DNA of 64,000 nucleotides from Pseudomonas brassicacearum (GCF_003732265.1 NZ_MOBK01000006.1:124001-188000); one strand, 5' to 3'. Shown: positions 45,593 through 55,842, counted from the stretch's first letter. Notes: generated by a model from the letters alone, not told the origin. Numbers and translations: made by a program.

Positions 45593-46794
45593 CGCAACAG
45601 CTCCAGCGCCTGATCCAGCGCTTCAAAAAACCGCTCCAGGTCTTCGGAATCGTTATACAGCGCCAACGACACCCGAATCGCCCCGGCCAGTTCGAAGCTC
45701 TTGAGCAGCGGCATCGCGCAGTGATGACCGGCTCGAACGGCAATCCCCTGTTCGGTCAGCACATGCGCCAGATCCGAGTTATGCACACCCTCAACGACAA
45801 AACTCGCCAGGGCCAGTTGCGGTTTGCCCAGCAGGCGAATGCCGTTTCGGGCCTCAAGACCCTTCAGCAAATAATCATGCAGCGCGGCTTCATGGGCGTT
45901 AACGGCGTCCTGATCGAGCCCGGTGAGGTAATCCAGGGTCGCGCCCAGACCAATCACACCGGCAATGGGCGGCGTTCCAGCCTCGAAACCCAGCGGGGCA
46001 GGGCGGAAGCGTGCGTGGTGGTAGTCCGCATCCAGCACCATCTCACCGCCGAACTGCCAGTGACGCAGTTGCTTCAGTGCCTCGTTGCGTCCGAACAGCA
46101 CACCGAGGCCATCGGGGCCATAGAGCTTGTGGCTGGAAAACACATAGAAGTCGCAACCCAGCGCCTGAACGTCATGCCGGCCATGCACCACGCCTTGAGC
46201 GCCGTCGACCACGGTCAACGCATCGTGGGTCTTGGCCATCGCCATTAAAGCCGGCAGTGGTTGCCAGACGCCGAGCACGTTGGACAGCTGACTGACCGCC
46301 AACAAACGGGTTTGCGGACCGATTAACTGCGCGGCGGCGTCCAGATCGATCAAGCCGTCGGCATCCAGCGGCAATATCACCAGTTTCAGCTCGCGCCGCT
46401 GGGCCAGTTGCTGCCATGGCAGCAGGTTGGCGTGATGCTCCAGGGCGCTGATGACAATCTCATCGCCCGGATTGAAAAGATGTTCCAGGCCATAAGCCAG
46501 GAGGTTCAGCGCAGACGTCGCGCCGTGGGTAAAGATGATCTGCCCGCAATCGCCGGCATTCAGCCATTGCGCGACTTTGCTGCGGCTGGCCTCGAACGCC
46601 TGGGTGGCGTGGGCGCCGGGCAAGTGTTGCGCCCGATGCACGTTGGCTGCGCCGTTGGCGTAGTAATGCGTCAGGGCTTCCAGCAGGGCTTGAGGTTTTT
46701 GCGTGGTGGCGGCGTTGTCCAGATAGGTCTGGTCTTGCCGTTGCAGAGCGGCGATGGCCGGAAAATCGGCGCGCCAGGGAGAGTGAATCATCAT
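45589..46794 (-). CDS. csdA: Cysteine desulfurase CsdA (class II)
   Basis: PLP enzyme of 401 residues that takes sulfur from cysteine as a persulfide. PLP lysine in FSSHKLYGPDGLGVLFG, histidine in ALEHHANLLPW, substrate-activating cysteine in VRAGHHCAMPLL near the C-terminus; NAATTQKPQALLEALTHYY is the usual N-terminal block. The start is ATG 46794 (a second ATG follows directly); an in-frame extension upstream runs through a REP and is not coding. Length equals the P. aeruginosa CsdA as I recall it. Confidence 0.93.
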   Translation of the reverse strand: MMIHSPWRADFPAIAALQRQDQTYLDNAATTQKPQALLEALTHYYANGAANVHRAQHLPGAHATQAFEASRSKVAQWLNAGDCGQIIFTHGATSALNLLAYGLEHLFNPGDEIVISALEHHANLLPWQQLAQRRELKLVILPLDADGLIDLDAAAQLIGPQTRLLAVSQLSNVLGVWQPLPALMAMAKTHDALTVVDGAQGVVHGRHDVQALGCDFYVFSSHKLYGPDGLGVLFGRNEALKQLRHWQFGGEMVLDADYHHARFRPAPLGFEAGTPPIAGVIGLGATLDYLTGLDQDAVNAHEAALHDYLLKGLEARNGIRLLGKPQLALASFVVEGVHNSDLAHVLTEQGIAVRAGHHCAMPLLKSFELAGAIRVSLALYNDSEDLERFFEALDQALELLR

Positions 46795-46819
46795 GTCATT
46801 CGGCCCATGCGCATGACCT

Positions 46820-46892
46820 TGTGGGAGCGAGCCTGCTCGCGAAGGCGTCCTTGAGGCCGCCGAAAAGCTTCGCGAGCAGGCTCGCTCCCACA
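46820..46892. repeat. REP pair, 73 bases (GAGCGAGCCTGCTCGCGA type)
   Basis: Arms TGTGGGAGCGAGCCTGCTCG and reverse complement, 31 bases apart. Shortest pair in the window; same core variant as at 23299. Between dapD and csdA. Confidence 0.88.
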
Positions 46893-46919
46893 GGTGATCG
46901 GTTACGTTGGCCGCAACGC

Positions 46920-47954
46920 TTAGTTGTGAGCGTGCAGCGCTTCGTTCAGTTCGATGGCCGATTTGTGGGTTTTGCATTCCACAGCACCGGTTTCCGAATT
47001 GCGGCGGAACAACAGGTCAGGTTGACCGGCCAGTTCACGCGCCTTGACGACTTTGACCAGCTTGTTGTTTTCGTCCAGCAGCGCCACTTTGGTGCCAGCG
47101 GTCACGTACAGGCCCGACTCAACGGTGTTGCGGTCGCCCAACGGAATGCCGATACCGGCGTTCGCACCGATCAGGCAGCCTTCGCCGACCTTGATCACGA
47201 TGTTGCCGCCACCCGACAGGGTGCCCATGGTCGAGCATCCGCCGCCCAGGTCCGAGCCCTTGCCGACGAATACGCCTGCGGAAACGCGACCTTCGATCAT
47301 GCCCGGACCTTCGGTGCCGGCGTTGAAGTTGACGAAACCTTCGTGCATGACGGTGGTGCCTTCGCCCACATAAGCGCCCAGACGGATACGCGCCGCGTCA
47401 GCGATACGCACGCCGGCCGGAACCACGTAGTCGGTCATTTTCGGGAACTTGTCCACCGAGAACACTTCCAGCAACTCGCCACGCAGACGGGCTTCGAGTT
47501 GATGTTCAGCCAGCTCGGCCAGGTCGATCGCGCCCTGGCTGGTCCATGCCACGTTCGGCAGCAGCGGGAATACGCCGGCCAGGTTCAGGCCATGCGGCTT
47601 GACCAGGCGGTGGGACAGCAGGTGCAGCTTGAGGTAAGCCTCAGGCGTGGAAGTCAGTTGCACGTCTTCGGCCAGAATGGTCGCGACCAGCGGCTTGTGG
47701 CTCTCGGCCAGACGGGTCAGCAGCGCAGCCTGTGCAGCGTCGACGCCTTTCAGCGCTTCAGCCAGTTGCGACGCCTGAGCGGTACTGAAGGCGATGGCCT
47801 GATTGCCTTCGGTGTAGCCCAGGACCGGCGCGATGGCGGCGATGACTTCAGCCGACGGATGCAGGACCGGGGCGGCGTAGAACACTTCCAGCCATGCACC
47901 TTGACGGTTTTGAGTGCCGACACCAAAGGCCAGGCTGAACAGGGAATTGGACAT
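46920..47954 (-). CDS. dapD: Tetrahydrodipicolinate N-succinyltransferase
   Basis: Left-handed beta-helix acyltransferase of 344 residues that succinylates tetrahydrodipicolinate. The C-terminal half shows hexapeptide repeats (RLGAYVGEGTTVMHEGFVNF, GRVSAGVFVGKGSDLGGGCS, GEGCLIGANAGIGIPLGDRN). It is the longer DapD form of pseudomonads and actinobacteria, not the ~275-residue enteric form. Upstream lies the ArsC-like gene, 32 bases away on the same strand, in the same order as in P. aeruginosa. Confidence 0.94.
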   Translation of the reverse strand: MSNSLFSLAFGVGTQNRQGAWLEVFYAAPVLHPSAEVIAAIAPVLGYTEGNQAIAFSTAQASQLAEALKGVDAAQAALLTRLAESHKPLVATILAEDVQLTSTPEAYLKLHLLSHRLVKPHGLNLAGVFPLLPNVAWTSQGAIDLAELAEHQLEARLRGELLEVFSVDKFPKMTDYVVPAGVRIADAARIRLGAYVGEGTTVMHEGFVNFNAGTEGPGMIEGRVSAGVFVGKGSDLGGGCSTMGTLSGGGNIVIKVGEGCLIGANAGIGIPLGDRNTVESGLYVTAGTKVALLDENNKLVKVVKARELAGQPDLLFRRNSETGAVECKTHKSAIELNEALHAHN

Positions 47955-47986
47955 GTGAATACCTCTACAAAATTGAACGGGCAGGC

Positions 47987-48349
47987 TTACTTGAGCGCTG
48001 CCGCGTAGATATCTGGCTTGAAGCCAATCAGGGTTCGGTCACCGAGATCGAGCACCGGGCGCTTGATCATCGAGGGTTGTGCGAGCATCAGTTCGATGGC
48101 TTTCGGCTGGTCGAGATCGGCTTTGCGTTCGTCGTCGAGCTTGCGAAAGGTCGTGCCTGCACGGTTCAACACCACTTGCCAGCCGTGCTCGTCGCACCAT
48201 TGGGTCAGGTGTTCACGGTCGATTCCGGCCGTTTTGTAATCATGAAAGTCATAGCTGACAGCGTGTTCATCGAGCCAGGTGCGCGCCTTTTTCATGGTGT
48301 CGCAGGCTTTGATGCCGAAAAGGTGCAACGTTTTGCTTGAAACGGTCAA
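47987..48349 (-). CDS. ArsC/Spx-family thioredoxin-fold protein (YffB-like)
   Basis: Protein of 120 residues with the ArsC family fold. LHLFGIKACDTMKKARTWLD holds a single active-site cysteine; the C-terminal block PSMIKRPVLDLGDRTLIGF contains the arginine and Pro that follow. This matches the YffB branch, with no proven arsenate activity, rather than true ArsC. The start is TTG 48349 with GGGG seven bases upstream; a rarer start codon, so a later start cannot be excluded. Precedes dapD by 32 bases. Confidence 0.87.
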   Translation of the reverse strand: MTVSSKTLHLFGIKACDTMKKARTWLDEHAVSYDFHDYKTAGIDREHLTQWCDEHGWQVVLNRAGTTFRKLDDERKADLDQPKAIELMLAQPSMIKRPVLDLGDRTLIGFKPDIYAAALK

Positions 48350-48521
48350 GGAATTGCCCCCTTTGCAGGTGCTGGAAAAAAAAGGTGACGGATTATGCCA
48401 TGGAAGCGCAAAACCTGTGGGAGGTTGAGATCCGCCTGCGACATTGGTGTAACGGCCGTCGTGCAGTCTATGCGGCTAATATGGCACTTCGATGCTGTCG
48501 ATTGCCTGGGAACCGCGCGTT

Positions 48522-50153
48522 ATGCAAACCGCTTACACCGTCCTGATCCTGTTAATGCTGGTCGGCGTTTCGCGCCTGATCGGCCGGGTGATCCCACTGC
48601 CGCTGCCCTTGGTGCAAATTGCTGCCGGGGCGTTGTTGGCGTGGCCGACCCTGGGGCTGCACGTGGCACTCGACCCGGAATTGTTCCTCTTTCTGTTCCT
48701 GCCACCGCTGCTGTTCTCCGACGGCTGGCGCATGCCCAAGCGTGAGTTCTGGCGACTGCGCGGGCCGATCCTGACGTTGGCGGTGGGGTTGGTGCTGTTC
48801 ACTGTCGTCGGCGCGGGCTACTTCATTCATTGGTTGATCCCAAGCATTCCACTGCCGGTGGCCTTCGCCCTTGCCGCCGTGTTGTCGCCGACGGACGCCG
48901 TGGCGGTGTCGGCCATTTCCCGCAATCGCTTGCCCACGCCCTTGATGCACATGCTTCAGGGCGAGGCGCTGATGAACGACGCCTCGGGTCTGGTGACCTT
49001 CAAATTCGCCTTGGTCGCTGCGGTGACCGGCGTGTTCTCGCTGGCCAACGCCAGTCTGACGTTTGTATTGGTGGCGGTTGGAGGCCTGGCCGTCGGCGTA
49101 GCGCTGAGCTGGCTGGTCGGGCGCTTGCGGTCGTGGATGATTGCTCGCGGTTGGGATGACCCGGCGACTCACGTGGTGTTCATGTTGCTACTGCCGTTTG
49201 CGGCTTACGTATTGGCGGAACGGCTCGGTGCTTCGGGTATTTTGTCGGCGGTGGCGGCGGGGATGATGCAGAGTTGGCTCGACTTGCTGCCGCGCCAGAC
49301 CAGCACCCGGCTGCTCAACCGCAGCGTCTGGTCGTTGCTGGAATTTGCCTTCAACGGCTTGATTTTTCTGTTGTTGGGCTTGCAGCTGCCGGACATCATC
49401 AAGGCGGTGGCGAGCCATGAAACCTCGCTTTGGCCGACACTGCTCTATCGCTGTCTGGATGTGGTGGCGATTTTTCTGGTCCTGCTGGTGTTGCGGTTTG
49501 TCTGGGTGCAGAGCATCTGGCGTTTGTCGGTGTTGCTGCGGCGCTTGCGCGGCAAAGGCGAGATGACGCATGTGCCGACGATGCGTTCCTGCTGGCTGCT
49601 GACGGTCGGCGGAGTACGCGGTGCGGTGACGTTGGCGGGCGTGCTGTCGGTGCCGCTGCTGATGGGAGGCGAGGCATTCCCTGAGCGCGACCTGATGATC
49701 TTCATTGCGGCCGGGGTCATCCTGTTGTCGCTGATTTCAGCGTGTATCGGCTTGCCGCTGTTACTGCGCGGCATTGAAATTAGTCCTGACGACAAGCGCC
49801 GCAATGAAGTGCGAGACGCGTGGCGCAAGACCGCTGAAGCGGCGATTCATGCGCTGGAGGTCGAAGAGGCCAAGCCTGTAGACGCGAGTGAGGCCGCACT
49901 GGCTGTCGAACTCAAGGCGCGGATCATGTCCGAGTACCGGCATCAGCTGGATGTGTTCAACGATTCGGCGGAAGCCCAGGCGCTGGCGTTCCAGATGGAT
50001 CTGCTGGAACGCCGGTTGCGGCTCAAGGCGCTGCGGGCGCAACGCCTGGAGTTGTATAGCCTCAGTCGTCATCACCAGATTGGTGATGACGTATTGCGTG
50101 AAGTGTTAGGGGAGTTGGATTTAAGCGAGGCTAAACTTGGGCAAGTGAAATAG
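48522..50153 (+). CDS. CPA1-type Na+/H+ antiporter
   Basis: Inner-membrane transporter of 543 residues from ATG 48522 (MQTAYTVLILLMLVGVSRLIG). About 12 membrane segments; the CPA1 core shows LAAVLSPTDAVAVSAI and LQGEALMNDASGLVTFKFA, with the ND pair that takes part in ion binding, and later TVGGVRGAVTLAGVLSVPLL. A cytoplasmic C-terminal tail of about 120 residues is charged and helical (EISPDDKRRNEVRDAWRKTA). It should exchange sodium or potassium for protons. Which cation is moved cannot be read from the sequence. Confidence 0.9.
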   Translation: MQTAYTVLILLMLVGVSRLIGRVIPLPLPLVQIAAGALLAWPTLGLHVALDPELFLFLFLPPLLFSDGWRMPKREFWRLRGPILTLAVGLVLFTVVGAGYFIHWLIPSIPLPVAFALAAVLSPTDAVAVSAISRNRLPTPLMHMLQGEALMNDASGLVTFKFALVAAVTGVFSLANASLTFVLVAVGGLAVGVALSWLVGRLRSWMIARGWDDPATHVVFMLLLPFAAYVLAERLGASGILSAVAAGMMQSWLDLLPRQTSTRLLNRSVWSLLEFAFNGLIFLLLGLQLPDIIKAVASHETSLWPTLLYRCLDVVAIFLVLLVLRFVWVQSIWRLSVLLRRLRGKGEMTHVPTMRSCWLLTVGGVRGAVTLAGVLSVPLLMGGEAFPERDLMIFIAAGVILLSLISACIGLPLLLRGIEISPDDKRRNEVRDAWRKTAEAAIHALEVEEAKPVDASEAALAVELKARIMSEYRHQLDVFNDSAEAQALAFQMDLLERRLRLKALRAQRLELYSLSRHHQIGDDVLREVLGELDLSEAKLGQVK

Positions 50154-50165
50154 ATCTGTCGGTGA

Positions 50166-50897
50166 TTAGCGCTTGGGATAAAGCAACTTCATCAGTTGTT
50201 TGTCTTTTTTACTGATCTTTCGATTGATCGGAATTTCCCAATTGCCCAGCGTCAAGTCGTTGGCCACCGGGTGGTGCATGATGGAGTTCCTGTCGTATGG
50301 CGTGTAAATAGCTTCGATGGTATTGAACGGTGCGAAGAGATTTCTGTCGACGGCTTCTTTGCTTAGCGGGTTCATCTCGCGATTCTGATAGAACTCATAC
50401 ACTTTTGGCTTATCCCACGGGATATTGGCCTCGGGGTGCTGATGTTCGTGCATCGCACCTAATACATGTCCGAACTCATGAATCACAATGACCTCGAAAT
50501 CTTCGTGGTCCGGCTTGACGCCCAGGTTCATGGTTGGCCAGTCGGGATGGATCAATAGCGCGTCGGTTCCCAATATTGAACTGTTGACGTTATTTTTTGT
50601 TGTGATTCGGATATCACCTTCAAGTCCGTCAACAAAATCGAAGCTCAGATTGATGTAAGGCAGCCACTGGACGGCCGCGTCAATGATCTTCTGTTTGTGT
50701 TCATTGTCGGTGTTATCGATAAAAGCGATTTTCAGTGTGCGTCCGTTTGCCCACAGCTTTGAGTAGTTAACCAAGGAGCGTTTGCGACGATGGGTGCCTG
50801 TGGTTCTTGCGTTCTCGGGATTTTCGTTGATGGCCGCTTCGTAGGATTGCTGGTCGTCGGGCCATTGGATTAGTGTGCAGTGATCAATGCTGTTCAT
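50166..50897 (-). CDS. Astacin/matrixin-type zinc peptidase without signal peptide
   Basis: Protein of 243 residues if started at ATG 50897 (MNSIDHCTLIQWPDD); a longer reading to 50975 is less likely. The metzincin signature HEFGHVLGAMH has zinc ligands H140, H144 and H150 with catalytic E141, and the Met-turn SIMHHP has M207. No signal peptide, lipobox or export domain is seen; the N-terminal ~70 residues are charged. Codons are more AT-rich than in the flanking antiporter and dapC genes, so it looks acquired. Neighbours give no clue. It could be a secreted effector needing a non-Sec route or an intracellular peptidase. Confidence 0.8.
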   Translation of the reverse strand: MNSIDHCTLIQWPDDQQSYEAAINENPENARTTGTHRRKRSLVNYSKLWANGRTLKIAFIDNTDNEHKQKIIDAAVQWLPYINLSFDFVDGLEGDIRITTKNNVNSSILGTDALLIHPDWPTMNLGVKPDHEDFEVIVIHEFGHVLGAMHEHQHPEANIPWDKPKVYEFYQNREMNPLSKEAVDRNLFAPFNTIEAIYTPYDRNSIMHHPVANDLTLGNWEIPINRKISKKDKQLMKLLYPKR

Positions 50898-51029
50898 TAG
50901 TAACTTCGTCCATGAAGTAAGAGTAATCGTTTTAAGGTGGTGCACAAAAATGCACTGCATGAGAGTAAAGGGCACTCCGCAGTTCGCTAAGGGTTATTTT
51001 TGATGAAGTGTAACTGACTATAAAATAAC

Positions 51030-51056
51030 GCCCGCACTACATTGCGCAGTGCGGGC
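51030..51056 (-). terminator. Terminator after dapC
   Basis: On the minus strand GCCCGCACT / AGTGCGGGC arms (9 bases, 9-base loop) are followed by GTTATTTTAT, nine bases after the dapC stop. Confidence 0.82.
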
Positions 51057-51064
51057 GGGGATGT

Positions 51065-52264
51065 TTACTTTTGACGTTTGATGAAGTCGCGAATCCGCTC
51101 GGCAGCCTCGACGCATTCCGCCAATGGCGCAACCAGTGCCATACGCACACGACCGGCCCCCGGATTGACACCATCAACTTCACGGGACAAATAAGAACCC
51201 GGCACCACCGTCACGTGCTCTTCAACAAACAGGTCACGGCAGAACGCTTCATCGTCGCCCGCAACATTGGGCCACAAGTAAAAACCGCCATCCGGACGCT
51301 GCACATCCATTACCGGGCTGAGGATTTCCAGCACGGCATCGTACTTCTCGCGGTACAGCGCACGGTTGGCGCGCACGTGCACTTCGTCATTCCACGCGGC
51401 AACGCTGGCCAGTTGCGTTTGAACCGGCATCGCGCAGCCGTGGTAGGTGCGATACAGCAGGAAGCCTTTGAGAATATCTGCGTCGCCGGCGACAAAACCC
51501 GAGCGCAAGCCCGGCAGGTTGGAGCGCTTGGACAGGCTGTGGAACACCACGCAACGCTTGAAGTCTTTACGACCCAGCTCCACGCAGGCGCTGAGCAGGC
51601 CGGCCGGCGGGGTTTGTTCGTCGAAGTACAGTTCGCTGTAGCACTCGTCGGCGGCGATTACGAAGTCGTATTCATCAGCCAGGGCGATCAGCTTTTTCAG
51701 GGTGTCGACCGGGATCAGCGCGCCGGTCGGATTGCCTGGCGAGCACAGGAACAGGATCTGGCAGCGTTTCCAGATGTCTGGCGACACGGCATCGAAGTCC
51801 GGATTGAAGCCGTTTTCGTCCAGGCATGGCAGGTAGTGCGGCTTGGCCCCGGCGAGAAAAGCCGCGCCTTCGTAGATCTGATAGAACGGGTTCGGGCTGA
51901 CCACCAAGGCATCGTCGCCACGGTTGACCACGGTCTGGGTGAAGGCGAACAGCGCTTCACGGGTGCCGTTGACCGGCAGCACGTTGCGTGCCGGGTCGAG
52001 CCAGCCGTTCGGAATGCTAAAGCGGCGTTCGCACCAGGCGGCGATGGCTTCACGAAGGGCCGGGATGCCGAGGGTGGTCGGGTACACGGCCATCTGATCC
52101 AGATTGCTGGCCAAAGCTTCGGCCACGAAACTTGGCGAACGGTGTTTCGGCTCGCCGATGGACAGCGCGACAGGGCGTTTGTCCGGGTTTGGCGTAACGC
52201 TGCCGAGCAAGGCGCGGAGCTTCTCGAAGGGGTAGGGCTGCAACTGGTTCAGAGCGTTGTTCAT
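51065..52264 (-). CDS. dapC: N-succinyldiaminopimelate aminotransferase
   Basis: PLP fold type I transaminase of 399 residues (ATG 52264, MNNALNQLQPYPFEKLRALL). PLP lysine in FHSLSKRSNLPGLRSGF; other blocks are SIGEPKHRSPSFVAEAL, PVNGTREALFAF, NPFYQIYEGAA and CSPGNPTGALI. It transfers an amino group from glutamate to N-succinyl-2-amino-6-ketopimelate. It lies 43 bases after glnD on the same strand, as in P. aeruginosa, so it may be expressed with glnD and map. Confidence 0.92.
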   Translation of the reverse strand: MNNALNQLQPYPFEKLRALLGSVTPNPDKRPVALSIGEPKHRSPSFVAEALASNLDQMAVYPTTLGIPALREAIAAWCERRFSIPNGWLDPARNVLPVNGTREALFAFTQTVVNRGDDALVVSPNPFYQIYEGAAFLAGAKPHYLPCLDENGFNPDFDAVSPDIWKRCQILFLCSPGNPTGALIPVDTLKKLIALADEYDFVIAADECYSELYFDEQTPPAGLLSACVELGRKDFKRCVVFHSLSKRSNLPGLRSGFVAGDADILKGFLLYRTYHGCAMPVQTQLASVAAWNDEVHVRANRALYREKYDAVLEILSPVMDVQRPDGGFYLWPNVAGDDEAFCRDLFVEEHVTVVPGSYLSREVDGVNPGAGRVRMALVAPLAECVEAAERIRDFIKRQK

Positions 52265-52307
52265 CGGTGCGGGGTCTCGTTCAAAGCGGCTGAATCCTGG
52301 CACGCGG

Positions 52308-55010
52308 TCAGATACTGATGCGCGACAGTTTGATATCGGGTTCGTGGTTGACGCTCAGCTGTTCAACGATTGCATCCTGCAAGCGGCTGCACAGCAGCGG
52401 GTCCGACAACTGCTGGTTGTTCGCGTCGGTAATGAAGAACACGTCCTCCACGCGCTCGCCCAGCGTGGCAATCTTGGCGTTTTGCAGCGACAGGTCGAAC
52501 TCCAGGAAGATCGTCCCGATCCGCGCCAACAGGCCCGGACGGTCGGGAGCCGTGAGTTCCAGGACCGTCACCGGGCGCTGGGCGTCGTTGTGGATCGTCA
52601 CTTGTGGCGCAAAGGCGAAATGCTTGAGCTGGCGCGGCACCCGGCGCTGGATGATGGTCGGGTAGTCGTCCGGGTTGCGCAGGGCTTCGGTCAGGCCGTC
52701 GCGGATCTGTTTGACCCGCGCCGGGTTATCGCCAATCGAGTCACCGTCCGTGTCGAGCACGATGTAGGTGTCGAGGGTGAATTGGCTGCTGGAGGTGATG
52801 ACCCGGGCGTCGTGAATGTTCAGGTTGAGCTGGTCCATGGCGGCCACGGTCACGGCGAAGAAGTCGTGCTGGTCCGGCGCATAGATGAAGATCTGCGTGC
52901 CGCCCTCGAACTCGCGCTGAGTGGTTTCCTTGATCAGCACCAGCGGCCCACCATCGGCCGGCTGCTGGAGAATCGCGTCGCTGTGCCAGGCCACGTCGCC
53001 GGCGGTGTGACGCAGGAAGTAGTCATCACCCAGCTGTGACCAGAGCTGTTCGACGTCGTCCGGGTCGGTGCCGCCGCGCACAAGGATGTCCAGTGCGGCG
53101 CTTTGGGTCTGACGGATCTGCTCTTCGCGATCGACCGGATTCTCCAGGCCACGGCGCAAGGCGCGCTTGGTCTCGGTGTAGAGCTGGCGCAACAGGCTGG
53201 CGCGCCAGGAATTCCACAGGGTCGGGTTGGTGGCGTTGATGTCGGCGACCGTCAGCACGTACAGATAATCGAGGCGTGTTTCGTCGCCGACAGTCTGCGC
53301 GAAATCGTGGATCACCTGCGGATCGGACAAGTCCTTGCGCTGGGCCGTGGTCGACATCATCAGGTGGTTTTGCACCAGCCAGACGATCAGGCGACTGTCC
53401 CACACTGGCAACTGATGGCGTTGGCAAAAGGCTTCGGCATCCACCGCGCCGATTTCCGAGTGGTCGCCATGCCGGCCCTTGCCGATGTCGTGGTAAAGCC
53501 CGGCCATATAGATCAGCTCGGGCTTGGGCAGCTTGCCCATAAGCTTGGCGGCGAGCGGGAATTTCTCCGACACTTGTGAGTACTGCAACTTACGCAAGTG
53601 TTTGATCAGGTTCAGGGTGTGCGCATCGACCGTATAGATGTGGAACAGGTCGTGTTGCATTTGCCCGACGATGAAGCCGAACTCCGGCAAATAGCGCCCG
53701 AGGATGCCGTAACGGTTCATCCGGCGCAGGTTGCGATGGATGCCGATCTTGCACTTGAACAGTTCGATAAACAGGCTGGTATTGCGAATGTCGTTACGGA
53801 AGTCGTCGTCGATCAGGTGCCGATGTTCGCGCAGCAGACGGATGGTATCGGCGCGGACGCCTTTGATTTCCGGCTGCTGGGCCATCAGCACGAAGATTTC
53901 GAGCATGGCGAACGGCGTGCGACGGAACACGTTGTCGTTGCGCGCCTCGATGTAGCCGTCGTGCAACTGGAACCGCGAGTTGATCGGCTGCGGTGGCGCT
54001 TCGTCTTCCGGGGCGAGGATGACTTCTTCGAAGTGCTGGATGATCAGGTCGCTGAGCTGGGCAATGCTCATGACCACCCGATAATACTGCTGCATGAAGT
54101 TTTCGATGGCTTGCTTGGCGTCATCGCCGACGAAGCCCAGCAGCCCGGCAATCGAGCGTTGGTGATCGAACAGCAAGCGATCCTCGGAGCGACCGGCGAG
54201 CATGTGCAGTGCGTAACGGACTTTCCAGAGGAATTCCTGGGACGAGGCCAGCAGGGCGTTTTCGCTCTCGACCAGAAAGCCTTCGCCGGCCAGTGCGCGC
54301 AGGTTCAGGGTGCCGTATTCGCGACGGGCTACCCACAGAATCGTCTGGATATCGCGCAGGCCGCCGGGCGAGCCTTTGACGTTGGGTTCCAGGTTGTATT
54401 CGGTGTCGTTGTATTTGTGGTGACGGGCTTTCTGCTCGGCACGCTTGGCCAGGAAGAACTCCTTGCTCGGCCACATGTGCGCGGTACTGGTGACATCCAG
54501 CATGCGCTGGCGCAGGCGCTCGGGGCCGCAAATGGTGCGGCTTTCCATCAGGTTGGTGACCACCGTCAGGTCAGCGCGGGCTTCAACGGCGCATTCATCC
54601 ACCGAACGAACGCTCTGACCGACTTCCAGGCCGATGTCCCACAACAGAGTCAGAAAACGCTCGATGGAATCGCGGAAAACTTCGTGGTCGGCGCTGTCCA
54701 GAAGGATCAGCAGATCGATGTCGGAATACGGGTGCAGCTCACCGCGACCATAGCCGCCGACCGCGACCAGCGCGATGTCGGCGTCTTCGCTCCAATTGAA
54801 CTGCTCCCAGGCCTTTTGCAGGATGTTGTCGACGAACCAGGCGCGATCCTCGATCAGTCGGCGAATGTCGCGGCCGCTGCGAAAGCGCCCGTCGAGCACC
54901 TCGCGAGCCTGGCGGATCGCCTTCTTGAAGGCTGCGATCGGGCTTGCCTTCAGGGCCAGTTCAGCCTGGAACTGGCCGCGGTCGAAGAGTTCGGGATCCA
55001 CCTGCGGCAT
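52308..55010 (-). CDS. glnD: Bifunctional uridylyltransferase/uridylyl-removing enzyme GlnD
   Basis: Nitrogen sensor of 900 residues (ATG 55010, [10 protein letters not shown]) that adds UMP to PII when glutamine is low and removes it when high. Domains: nucleotidyltransferase with [19 protein letters not shown] (about 95-115), GlnE/GlnD linker, HD hydrolase with [20 protein letters not shown] (about 500), and two C-terminal ACT domains that bind glutamine ([40 protein letters not shown]). The longer in-frame N-terminus overlaps map and is not coding. Confidence 0.96.
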   Translation of the reverse strand: MPQVDPELFDRGQFQAELALKASPIAAFKKAIRQAREVLDGRFRSGRDIRRLIEDRAWFVDNILQKAWEQFNWSEDADIALVAVGGYGRGELHPYSDIDLLILLDSADHEVFRDSIERFLTLLWDIGLEVGQSVRSVDECAVEARADLTVVTNLMESRTICGPERLRQRMLDVTSTAHMWPSKEFFLAKRAEQKARHHKYNDTEYNLEPNVKGSPGGLRDIQTILWVARREYGTLNLRALAGEGFLVESENALLASSQEFLWKVRYALHMLAGRSEDRLLFDHQRSIAGLLGFVGDDAKQAIENFMQQYYRVVMSIAQLSDLIIQHFEEVILAPEDEAPPQPINSRFQLHDGYIEARNDNVFRRTPFAMLEIFVLMAQQPEIKGVRADTIRLLREHRHLIDDDFRNDIRNTSLFIELFKCKIGIHRNLRRMNRYGILGRYLPEFGFIVGQMQHDLFHIYTVDAHTLNLIKHLRKLQYSQVSEKFPLAAKLMGKLPKPELIYMAGLYHDIGKGRHGDHSEIGAVDAEAFCQRHQLPVWDSRLIVWLVQNHLMMSTTAQRKDLSDPQVIHDFAQTVGDETRLDYLYVLTVADINATNPTLWNSWRASLLRQLYTETKRALRRGLENPVDREEQIRQTQSAALDILVRGGTDPDDVEQLWSQLGDDYFLRHTAGDVAWHSDAILQQPADGGPLVLIKETTQREFEGGTQIFIYAPDQHDFFAVTVAAMDQLNLNIHDARVITSSSQFTLDTYIVLDTDGDSIGDNPARVKQIRDGLTEALRNPDDYPTIIQRRVPRQLKHFAFAPQVTIHNDAQRPVTVLELTAPDRPGLLARIGTIFLEFDLSLQNAKIATLGERVEDVFFITDANNQQLSDPLLCSRLQDAIVEQLSVNHEPDIKLSRISI

Positions 55011-55059
55011 CGATTGGCTTTCCTGTCTATCTATAAGGCTGAGAGCGGTGCGGTCCGGA

Positions 55060-55842
55060 TCAGGCCGAGACGCGCGCGATGGTGTCGTCGGCGCGCAGGG
55101 TAAAGATCTCGTAACCGGTTTCAGTGACCAGCAGGGTGTGCTCCCACTGGGCCGACAGCTTGCGGTCCTTGGTGATCGCGGTCCAGCCATCGCCCAACAC
55201 TTTGGTGTCGGCCTTGCCCTGGTTGATCATCGGTTCGATGGTGAAGGTCATGCCCGCTTTCAGCTCCATGCCGGTGCCGGCGCGGCCGTAGTGCAGGATT
55301 TGCGGCTCTTCGTGGAACACTTTGCCGATGCCGTGACCACAGAACTCGCGAACCACCGAGAAACCGTTCTTTTCCGCGTGCTTCTGGATGATTTCGCCGA
55401 TGTCGCCGAGGCGGCAGCCGGGCTTGACGATTTCAATCGCCTTGTACATGCATTCCTGGGTCACTTGCGACAGGCGCTCGGCCCAGACCGGCACGGTGCC
55501 GACGTGGAACATGCGGCTGGTGTCGCCGTGGTAACCGTCCTTGATGACGGTGACGTCGATGTTCAGGGTGTCGCCATCCTTCAACGGCTTCTCGTTCGGA
55601 ATTCCGTGGCAGACCACGTGGTTGATCGAGGTGCAGATCGACTTCGGGTAGCCTTTATAGTTGAGCGGCGCGGGAATGGCTTTCTGCTCATTGACGATGT
55701 AGTCGTGGCAGATACGGTCCAGCTCTTCGGTGGTGATGCCCGGTTTGACATGTTCGGCAATCATTTCCAGCACATCGGCGGCCAGTTTGCCGGCGACGCG
55801 CATTTTTGCGATGTCCTCTGGGGTTTTGAGGGTGACGGTCAT
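55060..55842 (-). CDS. map: Methionine aminopeptidase, type I
   Basis: Removes the initiator methionine. 260 residues, metal ligands in the usual order: D in [20 protein letters not shown] (two), H in [19 protein letters not shown] in TIEPMINQG and E near the end ([18 protein letters not shown]). The substrate-pocket block [18 protein letters not shown] is present. Divergent from rpsB with 372 bases between. It is upstream of glnD and dapC on the same strand. Confidence 0.96.
   Translation of the reverse strand: MTVTLKTPEDIAKMRVAGKLAADVLEMIAEHVKPGITTEELDRICHDYIVNEQKAIPAPLNYKGYPKSICTSINHVVCHGIPNEKPLKDGDTLNIDVTVIKDGYHGDTSRMFHVGTVPVWAERLSQVTQECMYKAIEIVKPGCRLGDIGEIIQKHAEKNGFSVVREFCGHGIGKVFHEEPQILHYGRAGTGMELKAGMTFTIEPMINQGKADTKVLGDGWTAITKDRKLSAQWEHTLLVTETGYEIFTLRADDTIARVSA

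Noticed and set aside
46795..46977. N-terminal extension of csdA through the REP
   Set aside because: The extra residues are the translation of the REP at 46820-46892; the usual 401-residue protein starts at 46794.
55011..55190. N-terminal extension of glnD
   Set aside because: It overlaps map and is translated from map's other strand frame; 900-residue GlnD starts at 55010.
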